Positions 8,971 through 19,883 of a stretch of DNA of 33,727 bases are shown here, in pieces. Within the stretch, counting starts at the first letter, position 1. Each line of letters starts with the position of its first letter. The notes beneath the pieces were generated by a model. That model made no database searches. It was not told the DNA's origin and saw only the letters and a program-made list of their open reading frames with translations. Position numbers and translations under genes: made by a program. The DNA comes from Podaxis mareebaensis. Its lineage: Eukaryota > Basidiomycota > Agaricomycetes > Agaricales > Agaricaceae. Location of the stretch: contig JAEUWP010000347.1 in NCBI GenBank assembly GCA_018524725.1, positions 1 through 33,727 of the forward strand, read 5' to 3'.

Positions 8971-11900
8971 ATGATGATGGAGGAGCAGCAACAGAAGACG
9001 GACCAGATCGCCTACCATTTCTACACAAAGCTCTTCTCTCTCGTACACGACGCTCGCGTCACAAACGACTCGAACCACCTCAAGCCTGACAAATGGGTCA
9101 GTTTCCTCTCTCTTCTACGCTCTCCGCACACCTCCTGACTCGACCCAGTTCAACCTCGAGTCGCCAGACTCTGACCTCTTCACCAAGGATGCCCGCGACC
9201 TCTACAAGTCCATCACGCGCAACACGCCCCCGCCATTCGAGCTAGAAGTCATCTTGACGATCCCCGAACTCGCGCCGAACCAAGCTGTTGTGTACCTCCC
9301 CCCCGACTCGAGTCGGGCACGTGTTGAGCCTACGCCAGAGGCTATCGTGCTGGAAGTGTGGACGGTCACTCTCTCTGGCTCGCAGAATGCAGGCGTAACA
9401 CCGCCTCCGATATACAAGCATGGGATGGCACTGTTCCGGAGCATTTACACCCTCCTCCGCACCCTCCCAGCATGGACTCTCTACAAACGCATCCGCAGAC
9501 GCACTGGTGGCCTCGCCCGCACAGGTGCCCTCTCCATCTCTCTCCGTCTCCGTCCCTCGCACACACACGACACCGTCCTCGCCTTTCATCAACAGCCCTC
9601 TCCGTCCCTCCCACCCATCCCAACCCTAACCCAAAGCTTCCCTCCCGTCCAACTCCCTCCAGGCACCCTCGAGTTTTCCGTCACCTATCTCGCCACTCCG
9701 TATTTCCAGATTGACGAGCTAGAATCGGTGTTGTCAAGCAGGTTCATCTCCGCCGACCTTAATGCAGGTGAAGGCTTTGTTCCGACACTCAACAAGTCCA
9801 CCTCGAGACCGTCACATTCACCTCCGTCCATATCCACGCGCAGTCCAGCGAACAGGTCTCCAATGGCGATTCAGAAGGAACCGAACGAGAGTATCGCGGA
9901 GAGGTTTATCTTGCCTTCAAAGATGAGTGGGTTACCTGGGAGTTCGCCCCGTGATCCGTTGGCGAGGTTGAGAAAGGAGAGTGTGAGTGTTAATACCACC
10001 TCACCGTCACCTACGGGGTCGCCACGTCAGCGCAAGCAGTCACTAAACTCCAATTCATCCCCTACGAGCTCGGTCGTAAGCCAAGGCCCATTCTTGTCGA
10101 ACAGCACAGCTGTCGGGTTCCCTACTACAACCACTACACCCGCCCAAGGCACAACGAGCACAACCAGTCCATTACCCATCCGCAGACCAAACCTAAACCC
10201 ATTCAAGAGCAACACAATCTCATCCCCATCCAATTCCTCACCTTCCATATCCCTACGTTCAAATGTCAACATCCCACCCTCAGCCAATTCACCACTATCA
10301 ACTACAAACCCACAACCCCCCGTTCCACTTCCACTTGCCGGTCAACAACCATCATCCGTATCCAGCACACACTCGATTCACACACACCTCCGCCATACCT
10401 CTGTCAGTGGAACGGGGACACCCACACGCGCACCGCCGTCTCCGATTATCCCGTCTGGTGCGCATCCGTTTGTGGAGAGGGAGAGGAGGGCGAGTACGTT
10501 GTCGACTATGAGTATGGGTGATCGGGAGCGGGCTCTCTCGAACGCTGGTGCTGTTGCTGGTGGAGGTGAAGGGGCTGTGACAGGGACTGGGACGAGTCCG
10601 GTGCCTATGCCGACGAGGAAGAGGTATTCGAGTTCGTTTGGGCATAGATATACGGGGAGCGTGGGTTCGAACCAGGGTGGGGCTGCTGGTGCTGGAGCTG
10701 GAGGAGGAGGAACTGGAACTGGAGGTACGAGTGCTGGGGCTGGGAGTGGACCGGGGAGTGCGGCTGGGAGTGCTGGGACGGGTGGTGGTGTTGGTGTTGG
10801 TGGAGGAGGGAGACCTGCGACGCCGGATGTAGGTCCAGGCGGGGCTAAACCTGTGAGTACCAACGTTCAACCTTCCTTTGAATCCCTCGGTCGAGTGATC
10901 GGGGCCGTTGACCGGGCGATGATCGTGCGCGGGAACCATTCCAGCCATCACACTTGACAGTCAACTTCTATCAACTTCCTCCCCTAAACCGTTCCATTCA
11001 CTAACTCGATTTTCTCCATACACAGTCGTACCTATCCACAAACCCAGACGAAGACGACATATCCATATTCGTACAAGAAATCGACGCACGTAAGCCCCTC
11101 ATCGGACGCGCAAGGGAATACATATCCACACACCCAGACCCACACTCGCCGCATTCACCACTCTCACCCTCACGACCGTACTCCAGAACACATTCCCGTT
11201 CAAGATCTCGTTCGCGTACGCGCACTCAACATAGCGTCTCCAACCCTCCCGCTGTTCCTAGCGCTGCAGGCGGTGCTGGTGATAGCGGTAGCCCACCGAA
11301 TCCAGTCATCTACGGCCCGAGGGAACGAGAACCGTTGGGGAGGTTACCTGGCATAGGGCTCGGATTGGCTGGGATCAGTAATTGGGCGACGTACGGACCT
11401 GAGCCTGAGGGTGACCATGAGAGGGAGGGAGATGAGGAAGATGAACGTGAACGGTCGAGGTTTGCTGGGCGGTATGCTACCACTTCAGAGGCAAGGTCTC
11501 CGTTGTCGCCGGTACCGACGTCGAGCTCGCCTGCGGCGTCGCCTACGTTGTTGCAGTTTAGGTATCATCAGCAGCGGGAGAGGCAGAGGAGGGAGGTTTC
11601 GCCGCCTGCTACTACTGGGGGAGGTGGGAGGAGGACGTCGAGGGATGCTGGGGGGTTGAAGACGACGCCTGTTGTTGGTGCTGCTGGCCAGCCTACGACT
11701 ACGACTACAACGGCCTCTTCCCCTCCTTCGACAACCACGACGACTACGACTACGACTTCGACTTCGACTCCGAGTCGTCCAACCACGTCTACGGTGACAA
11801 GAGACGCACACGAGTTATCCGTATCCCCAACTTCGCCCGCACGCGGGCCGATGCTGACGAGTCAGGAAGAGGTGGGGGAGAGATTGAGGAGGATGAATGA

Positions 11901-13495
11901 GGTGTTTTTGAAGAGTCTTGAGGGGATAAGTAGTGGGAATGGGGAGAGGGAGAGGAGAAGAAGGATGATGAGGGAGAGGGAGAGAGAGTTGGAGAGGGAG
12001 CGGGAACGTGAGAGGGAGAGGCATCGGCAGGAAGAGGGGGAAGATGAAGAAAGGAGGGCGGGGAAACAGAGGGAGGTGGGTAGTGTTGAAGTGGAGGAGG
12101 AGGGGGATGGGGATGGAGATGGGGCGAGGAGGAGGAATTGGGAGGTTGAGAGGGAGAGGGAACGGAGGTATTTTTATGGGTATGATGATCGGGCTGGGTT
12201 GGGACTTGGGTTTGCCTCGGGTGGTGCTAGTGCTAATGCTGGTGGTAGTGGTGGTGCGGGTACGGCTGGTGGTCAACCCTCGGATCCGCCGCAGTCGCCT
12301 TCGCCGTTGTCGTTAACGGGTGCTGCTCCCGTCACTGTAGACACTACTGGCACTACAAATCCTACGAACCCGGCGCTGCATCCCTTTCGGACCTTGCATT
12401 CACGATCGGGCAACGCAAGCGGGAGCAGCTCGACTTCTATCTCCGCATCCAACTCCAACTCGGCCTCAGGATCCGGTTCTGGCTCCGGCTCTGGCTCTGG
12501 ATCATCAGGTATCAGAAGAGGGGGACGAGGGGTATACGGACCAACCCCGATCGGGGACGACAGCACCACCACCACCACCAGTAACGACGCAGTCGGAGGA
12601 GACCCCGAAATTGGGATCGGACTCGGTCTTGGACTCGGACTGGGGCTTGGACTCGGACTTGGTGGCGGAGGGAGCAGCACGACGAGTATGTACAGTCAGG
12701 GGTCGGAGGAGGTTATTGGGAGGATGGAGTTTGAGATGTCGGGTGGGGGGTCGTTGTATGATAGAGAGAGGGAGAGGGAGAGGCAGCATGGGATTGGGAG
12801 TAGTCGGTTTCGGAGGTTTTGAGGAGGACAGGGAAGAGGGGGAAGAGGGGGAGCGAGAGTGGGTGGAGGGGAGTGAGAGTGTTGTGTTTGGACGGGTTGG
12901 GGAGATGGGAGTGGTTGAGGAGGAACGAGAGGAGGAGGAGGAAATTACTCCTGTTATGCGTGTTTTGGATGAGTTGGGGAGTAGTATTGAGTTTAGTGGT
13001 GGGAGTACGATTGGTGCTGGGTCTGTTGGGTTCGACGAGGGTGTTGGTCAAGTGGATATCGCAGGAGGAGGGGATTCGGTTACGCTCGCGGAATCTGGCG
13101 CGCAACAGAGGAAGGTGTCCTCTACTCATTTCAATGGTCCTTCACCTTCCCATTCCCGATCACACCCGCCCCCAAGCTCGCATACACAACCCCGGACATA
13201 TTCGCCAGCACACTCCGAGTTACTCAGGATCCACCAACGCCATTCATCGTCCCATTCCTCTCGTGCACACTCGGTCACGTCGTCTCCAACATCTTCGCCT
13301 AAAACTCGGTTGAAACAGATAGAGAGCAAGAGAGATAGTCGCAGGAAGGAAGAGACGGCCGAGTTGAAGCGGAGGACAAGGGTAATGAGTGGTGCTGTTG
13401 GCGCGCTCGTGCTTGCTGTTGCGGGATGGAGGATTTTTGGAGGTGGTGCTGGTGGTGGTGTTGATGGTGCTGCTGGAGGCAGAGGCGATCTTTGA
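8971..13495 (+). CDS. ATG13: Autophagy-related protein 13 (ATG1 kinase complex subunit)
   Basis: Regulatory scaffold of the ATG1 complex that starts autophagosome formation; TORC1 controls it by phosphorylation in yeast. Exons: 8971-9096, 9149-10852, 11026 to about 12685, about 12804-13495, about 1390 aa. The HORMA domain covers residues 1 to about 245 with typical fungal ATG13 blocks: VHDARVT, ILTIPELAPNQAVVYL, PEAIVLEVWTV, KHGMALFRSIYTLLRTLPAW, LEFSVTYLATPYFQ. The rest is disordered and Ser/Pro/Gly/Thr-rich, with the conserved acidic block DEDDISIFVQEIDARKPL just after the second intron (about residue 618). Arg/Glu-rich (11941-12030) and Gly-Leu (12614-12663) repeats follow. The frame closes at 12822, but the +2-shifted frame to 13495 has matching composition and ends in a hydrophobic tail, so I infer a last intron near 12686-12803 with a GTATGT donor; otherwise the protein ends at 12822 with about 1208 aa. 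The protein is far longer than yeast Atg13 (738 aa). The start has three consecutive ATGs at 8971, 8974 and 8977. Confidence 0.88.
12614..12663 (+). repeat. Gly-Leu coding microrepeat in ATG13
   Basis: Tandem hexamer-like units of the form ggactcgg/gggctt encode alternating Gly-Leu followed by polyGly. It is a low-complexity, slippage-prone tract within the disordered C-terminal half of ATG13 and lies just before the inferred last intron. Confidence 0.8.
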
Positions 13496-15883
13496 TTTGC
13501 GTGGTCTTTGCTCCTGATGATGGTTGACTCTCATGGCATCCCTTGTTCTCGTTTCTTGTTCTGTTTCTTGGTTCTCGGAGCCCACCAGGGCTTTCTCTGT
13601 TCTTCCTGTTTCCCTAATCTCCGGTCATTGATACCAACCCGGACCCCACCCCTCTCTCCATCCCAATTTCCTTGACAATGACACCGCTTTTCTTCCACAT
13701 TTCTTGCTGGTGATGACACACGTCTCGGTATTATGCAGTTTATTATATGATACTCCCATGGCTGCCCCCTTTTTTGGTGCATTATGATATTATGCAATGT
13801 CTTTTTGTTTTGTGAGACATTACCCTTTTTTTACTATGTTAATAACAATGCATGCACGTAGTGATTAACGACGCCATAGTTACTTATGGACTTGGTTGTA
13901 CTTTGGTTTTATGTATGATAGACAACCTTAGTGTTTTTTTTTTATTGATGTGGATATGTTGTTGTGCGAGGGCGAACTGAGATCGAAGACTCTATATCAA
14001 CCTTATCCGGGTATGAGTTGCCATTCCGGGGCTTTGCGGTTTGCCTAGAGAGAGATGATCGGTGGTGAGTGCGGGCGGACTTGGGCATCTGGACAATGCA
14101 CGAACTCACGATAGGGGCGCGGATTGAACAGAGTCGGGCGCTTGAGAGAGTGAGGGGAACGTGAAACCCCGTTGGGGCCACACGCTCTTGATGGGGACAC
14201 GGACCGGAAGAAGTTCGGGGACTAGTAGCGTCATGGATCTCGTCTGGTAGACACGCTTGGGGGCAGATTCCGAAGAATTGTAATGGCCGTGCTTGCGTTG
14301 TATTTCGCGTTTCCGTTACCCATGATAACATTTTAGTGCATGTTAGCCTATTCTAGCACAAGGCGACGAGATGGGTCCTGCTTGAGACAGACATTCTAGG
14401 CTCTTCTGATGTCTCGTACGCACGACGGTTCCTCAAATAGAGCATAGAATACTCACTTGATTACTTAAGTTGATCGCCTTCATTGCTAGATTCTGCGGGA
14501 CATCTGGCCTAGCGTACCTACATACCCAATCCAAAGTCCAAGGCATAGGGAAGCGTTAAGCAGAGCAAGCCCTCCCCGAAGAAGCTCAATTAGCTGAAGC
14601 CGCCATGAGGACGTTAGGTTGTACCTGTAAACGAACACTATCAGATTCAAAGCGGACAATGTGCCCATACGAACCGGATTTGTCCTGGCCTCCAGCAATT
14701 GTCAACAAGACCTCGGTTATTCTAGGAGCGAACAGTCTCAAAAGAACTTGAACTAGAACATGTGAGGCAGGCTACATTCTGGCTCTATCATCCGGTTACG
14801 GACTAGCGAAGAAACGCATTCCCCGGCAAAAAATAACCCCTGTTCGAGGGCTGAATGTTTCAGGGCTCTTTCGGTGTACTCGGGACATGCACCAGTCTAC
14901 CGTATACAGACCATATAGAAGCTGGGATGCTGGAGTTCCGTCGCAGTTAGTAAGTCCAGGTTCCTTGAAGGCAACGTGCCTTCGTACATTTCAACGTGGC
15001 AACGACACGAACAAAGGAGCCCAAGCTGGATTAGGCTATCTGGGACTAACGACTGAGAGCAGGGGATAACAAGAGCCCTATTCTCAGACCAGATCCGGAG
15101 TCGTTCATGGTCGATAGGATTTCGACCAGCAGGCCCTTTATCAGGAAGCCTGATAAGTAACAAGGAAGTCTCAACTCCGGGTGCGACAAGCTTTACCATC
15201 CGCATCAAACCGGGTGCCAGGTTTAGTGGCTGTCACTCTTGGCTATCGCGATAAGTAGAACCTAGTCAGACAAAAAGCACCTCCCCCTCATCTGACCCAT
15301 AGTCGAACACTTCGAAAAAGCCCGTGATGCCACGAGGAAACGCGGCTCAGCGCTTGGGGTACAGTTTATGACCCACAGTCACACATAACGTAATACAATG
15401 TTGATAAGAGAGTCTAACGTAGCCACAAACTCGACAAGGTCTTGCTCTCACCCTCCGGGAAACGCGCTTTGCCCCACCCACAGCTATCCAGGAGCGATCC
15501 ACTCGACAACGCCTTGCAAAAATGACACATTAAAGTTCTAACGGATGCTTCGGGTCAGCAAACACGTTTTTCCCGCATTTTGGAACATCAAAACATAGCG
15601 TTCCCCTTGATTCCAGAAGATGTAGGCCCCCAGATGCATCATCAACAGGTTCACGTGGACAACCCCCTTTGTTCTTGCATCTCGTTGAACGAGCTAATGT
15701 CCTTACTTGCTTGTCTTTATAATCGGTTTATAAAGCCTCTGCGCTTCAATCACAATGTTCCCATATCTTTCATCCAGGCCTAATTTCTTCAAACATACCA
15801 CATCCCTCATAAGCACGCCATTGCTTCCTGTGCTTTTACTCACAGGGTGATATTCCAATTTACTCAGGAGTCCGATCAAGCGG
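13496..15883. other. Long gene-poor stretch
   Basis: About 2.4 kb after ATG13 without a recognised gene. The first 400 bases are T-rich and probably hold the ATG13 3' UTR. Reverse-strand frames of 129 (13942-14331), 70 and 103 codons have no motif, no splice-supported extension and unremarkable composition. I see no terminal repeats, transposase or reverse transcriptase motif. Confidence 0.45.
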
Positions 15884-17067
15884 ATGCTACCAGAGGTGCT
15901 CGGGCATCTGTTGTGAATTACCATCACCAGCTTCAACACGTACATACCTTCCAGGTTTTATGCTCGACATGCCAACCTTTCTCTTTTGCGTAGAATCTGT
16001 CGGTTATGGGATCAAGTCGCTACCACCACCCCTCAGCTATGGGTCCGAATCTGCATTGATGCATCCGTACACACATCTCGTTATATCCTCCGCCCGAAGT
16101 TATCGACATTTTGCTACAAAGGACGGGAACGAGGCTCCCCTTAACTATTCTAATCCCTATGCCCAGCGACGGTGGTTCAAGTCGCTTCCATTACACTCAA
16201 AGCATTTTTGGCATGTTGTCGCGTCATATACACCGATGGCAGGAGCTCTGGTTTCACAGCGACGTCGGTGTCTCTGGGTTTCCGATGAACCTAACTGCAG
16301 CTCGAGATCTGACAACATTGTCAATCGACGCGGGCCCTCTTGGTGATCAAGCTGCTGATCTGATCGGACCGGCATTTAACAAGTTTCGTGTTCGGCTTCG
16401 GGAACTCAACCTCGAAGGTGCCCCCTACGACTGGATCATGCATTGGACTAGGATCTATGGTGTCCGCCTGGACCGTTTGGAGATTCTAAAACTAGAATAC
16501 GAGGGGTGGATGCAAGGTGTACTGAACGTATTGTCAGGCGCTCCCCGTTTGGTTTGGATAAGTGTTGATGCAGACGGACATTGGTCCCACTCCCCCGAAC
16601 ACCGAGTCTTTGACGGTACTCGAAGAGCCTCACTCCCCCGACTGCGCTATCTCCATCTCCATCTTCAAGACTCCAGCTTAGAGTGGTTCAGGCGGCTGGA
16701 GACGAAATCTCTTCAAGTCCTCGATCTCACCATTACATGGTCCAGCTTACCCTTCAATGCACAGGATCCAACGCCGCTCCTGACCTTCATTGAAGATTCT
16801 GAACACTCACTTCAGGACTGTAGAATCTCGATTCCGGGGCTTTCATCCAGCTGGATAGCTGTATTCTTCCGCAGTCCTCGGCTTATCGCGATACCTGTGT
16901 ATAAGATTCGCAACATCTTGGTTGATAACGTTATAATGCCTGACATCAATGCCCCCATCCCGCCTGCAGTCATGGAACGGCTGACATTTACACGCGAAGA
17001 AATAATCGGTTACTGTACTGTCGGGTGGGCTGTCAGGGGTCTCTTCGACAGCCACCGAAATCACTAG
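15884..17067 (+). pseudogene. Broken F-box/LRR protein gene
   Basis: An F-box-like start, MLPEVLGHLL, lies in frame at 15884. It is followed by a TGA (15914-15916) and then by LLRRICRLWDQVATTTPQLW, the F-box-helix pattern common in Agaricomycete F-box proteins. About 16070-16110 the frame changes, and the LRR-like part runs open from about 16090 to the stop at 17065-17067 (for example LRELNLEGAP, LEILKLEYEGW, LRYLHLHLQD, LQVLDLTITW). Intact relatives start with a continuous F-box. I found no convincing intron that removes both the stop and the frame change, so I call it a pseudogene. A spliced gene with unusual introns is the alternative. Confidence 0.62.
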
Positions 17068-17822
17068 CGTCACTACCCCGAAGCCGACTTCCACATGCTC
17101 CCCAAGCCTTTCCACTCAGCGCCCTGGGTCTCTCAGTTTATGGTCCAAACTCTTCCCTACTGGCATACCTTGCCATAGAGGCGAGGCCTCGCCGTCATGC
17201 CGTCACCTGTAAGTCGAGATATCCCAGTGCCTGGAAATAACCACGGGCCGTCAATGTGAACCTTGGGTCCTTTCTTCGACCCGGTTCCTCGACTCGACTT
17301 TTCCCTCACTAATCTTACGGTCCTCATCTCCTCTTTGCCTTTTTATCGTTTATACATGTATTCCGATCAGACTTTTTACAATGGAATTTGTGACCACCCG
17401 CTCCAAGCAATGCAAATCGTGACTTTGCTTATCGTCTTTTCGACTCTGGTGCCCAGGGCGTGGCCATCTGTCATTATGTCATTACCAATCAGCATCTCCA
17501 TGCGTTACCCCATGTTATCAGTATCGTGAAATCTGTCACAGAAGGCCGATGGGCACCGTATTATCTGGTAACAGGCCCCTCTAACTCCAATCGTTTCGAG
17601 GTCCTTTCTAAGATGTCGAACATGACCCCCTGATCCAGATGGAGGCGACAGCCAAAGCAATCACCATTGAACCGCAAACGTTAAACACTGGTATTTCCGA
17701 GGCGCACACTACTAAATATAGTACAAAGGAACAAACAAAGAAAATGAGTAATCAGGTAACAAGCCCATATTGGTACAATAACTTCAGATCCAACGAAGCG
17801 AGTAGAGTCACAAGAAAACCAA
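17068..17822. other. Intergenic, no gene seen
   Basis: Frames of 71-88 codons on the + strand lack motifs. This lies between an F-box pseudogene on + and an intact F-box gene on the - strand (convergent), so it probably holds their 3' ends. Confidence 0.4.
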
Positions 17823-19208
17823 TCAGGTCTGAATCTTCAATCCCTCCGCCTCTAGTTCCTGGAGAATCTTTCTGCCTTGAGTAATTTCCGGATCCTCCGC
17901 TGCCGACGGCTCGCATATCCCAATCCAAGACAGCTTAGGATCAATAAGCTTGATCACCCTTAAACTCCTCTCGCCGTCTCCTTCTGCGCTTTCCCTCCAC
18001 AACACCTGGATCACCTTGACGACCTGCAACCCATTGTAAACCGCCAACTCCATGCTCTCCAGCAACGGGCATATCCTCGTCAACAATATTGCCTCTAGGA
18101 CCCCAATGACATTCGTATGATGCCCTCTCGGGAGGCAGACGCTTCGTAAACTTGGGAGCAGCGAGAGGATGCTAATGAGCTCCTGGGAGTTGATGCTGGT
18201 GCTTACACCAGTCCCCGGTCCGGGCGTGCGTTCAAAGTGTAGATGCTGGACATTGGGCGAGCGAAGGAAAAATGATTTAAGAGCAGCGCACGCCTCGTTG
18301 AAAGCAAGGCCGTCTTTGGAAGACAAATCGAGGGATACCAGGGATGGGAGCGAGAGGAAGTCGAGAATACCGACTTGTGTCTTCCATCCAGAGTCTCTGA
18401 AGTGTATAGAAAGCGCCTTCAAGTGTGGTAACTCCAGGAGGGGAAGATCAGGATCTGTAGTCGGCTCTAGGGCGATAGAACACGTCTCCAGTGACATTCG
18501 ACAAGCATCAAGGATCGTGTGAATCCAAGAGATGGGAAAGAAGAAGCGTGCCTGGATGATGGTGAGGCGTAAGACTCTCAGGTTAGCCCATGAGATGCCT
18601 AAGCCTCGTACGTGGACTGGGGGCCCCAGAATTAGTGTGAACTCTTCGAGCGGAGAGTCATGAAACAAGGGCTCTACGCTGAGAATAGAAGGCTGCTGGA
18701 AATCGGCGCATAGTGCCCAGAAATCCAATAAATGCGGAAAGGCAGCGGCTGGTAGGTGCGTGAATAACCCTTCAAGGGCCTCGTAAGTGAGGTAAAGGTG
18801 TAGCCCGAATAAGCGGTTGCAGTACGGGAAGACGAATTCTTCCAGTGCGCGCAACGAGAACCTGCTCTCTTCCCTGTTCTCAATTGAGATAGGAAGAGAG
18901 CTGCCCTTCTCATCCGTCCGGCTCAGCCACTCCTTGAAAAGGGATCTGTGTTGACCGAGCTTGGTGCTGGTAATGGAGAATCTGGTCCAAAATATAGGGG
19001 CGGTGTGTATGAGCCAACGAAGTTGGCGGCAGATCTGACCAAGAATGAGGTGTTGACTCTTCGGCGTCGGCGGAACTTCAACAGCCTCATTTACGGGTAG
19101 GCAATACTGTAGAATTGTAAGCAGGATATCGTGGTTGAGTCTCAGCACTTTTGCGGTCTGCGTCGTGTGTGCGTCGCCAGGTGACACGGTCGAGTTAGTC
19201 GGATTCAT
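17823..19208 (-). CDS. F-box / leucine-rich-repeat protein
   Basis: Intact single-exon frame of 461 aa from ATG at 19208. The N-terminus has a degenerate F-box (about residues 22-75: LNHDILLTILQYCLPV, then ILGQICRQLRWLIHTAPIFW). The remainder has irregular leucine-rich repeats (LEEFTLILGPP, LRVLRLTIIQ, LKALSIHFRD, LVSLDLSS, VQHLHFER, LESMELAVY). F-box proteins are substrate receptors of SCF ubiquitin ligases through SKP1 binding, but the large Agaricomycete family is mostly uncharacterised and the target is unknown. It lacks the frame lesions of the + strand relative at 15884. No intron is needed. Confidence is high for a real gene, moderate for the F-box label. Confidence 0.8.
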   Translation of the reverse strand: MNPTNSTVSPGDAHTTQTAKVLRLNHDILLTILQYCLPVNEAVEVPPTPKSQHLILGQICRQLRWLIHTAPIFWTRFSITSTKLGQHRSLFKEWLSRTDEKGSSLPISIENREESRFSLRALEEFVFPYCNRLFGLHLYLTYEALEGLFTHLPAAAFPHLLDFWALCADFQQPSILSVEPLFHDSPLEEFTLILGPPVHVRGLGISWANLRVLRLTIIQARFFFPISWIHTILDACRMSLETCSIALEPTTDPDLPLLELPHLKALSIHFRDSGWKTQVGILDFLSLPSLVSLDLSSKDGLAFNEACAALKSFFLRSPNVQHLHFERTPGPGTGVSTSINSQELISILSLLPSLRSVCLPRGHHTNVIGVLEAILLTRICPLLESMELAVYNGLQVVKVIQVLWRESAEGDGERSLRVIKLIDPKLSWIGICEPSAAEDPEITQGRKILQELEAEGLKIQT

Positions 19209-19883
19209 GGCAGAAAGTGATGCTTAAGTGTTAAAATGTGCTCGCTGATGCCGCAACGGTGACGGTAATGAATCGGGGAGAGAAGGATGTCCGTGCCCAG
19301 CGACTTATTGTATAACTCATGTTATACAGTAGCCAAAGACTCGGAGGAAAGGTTAGAATCATCATGATAACGCAAGGAGTCGTGGGTGCTTATCGGCGAA
19401 TCGCGGGGAACCTTTCCTGAAAGAGAAGAGTGGCCGAGAAAGATGCACCTAAGACAGGGTTGGGGTGTGCGAAGACGATCAACGGATCCAAGGATTCTAA
19501 GTGATATCCGTGGAATTATCTTGTACGTGGAAAATGGGTTCGGGGAGTGCTCAGCAGAATTTGCCTTGATACATGAACTGATTTGATATATAACTCGCAT
19601 GTTAGGAGAGTAACTCCCGCCTCAAGTTTGGGGGGCCGAGAAAGCATGTTTCAAGCACGTTCATAATTAACAATAGAGAGTTGGAGTTACAGGCTTACCC
19701 AAACACACAGAAGCCACTGCCTCATGTCTGAAAAAAAGGTGCTGCGGTCAACTTGTTGTTACCACTTAAAAACCATTCTATCCACGTGATGAAATGTTGT
19801 CACAGTTACCGACGTACGCAAGGATGGCGTTTGTAGAGAATCATCAGAGGCCGATAGGCCCTTGACTGTATCTGACATTGAAT
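19209..19883. other. Intergenic, no gene seen
   Basis: Lies between the 5' end of the F-box gene and the 3' end of the FAD oxidase, both on the - strand. Only short overlapping frames (66 and 92 codons around 19322-19600) with no motif. Probably the F-box promoter and the oxidase 3' UTR. Confidence 0.4.

Noticed and set aside
10352..12680. Several long reverse-strand and alternative frames over ATG13
   Set aside because: They are Pro/Arg/Ser low-complexity shadows of the GC-rich repetitive ATG13 coding sequence.
1..13495. Transposon as cause of the duplications
   Set aside because: No transposase, reverse transcriptase, terminal inverted repeats or target-site duplications were visible around the duplicated segments.
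13942..15208. Reverse-strand frames of 129, 70 and 103 codons
   Set aside because: No motif, no splice-supported continuation and no relation to neighbours.
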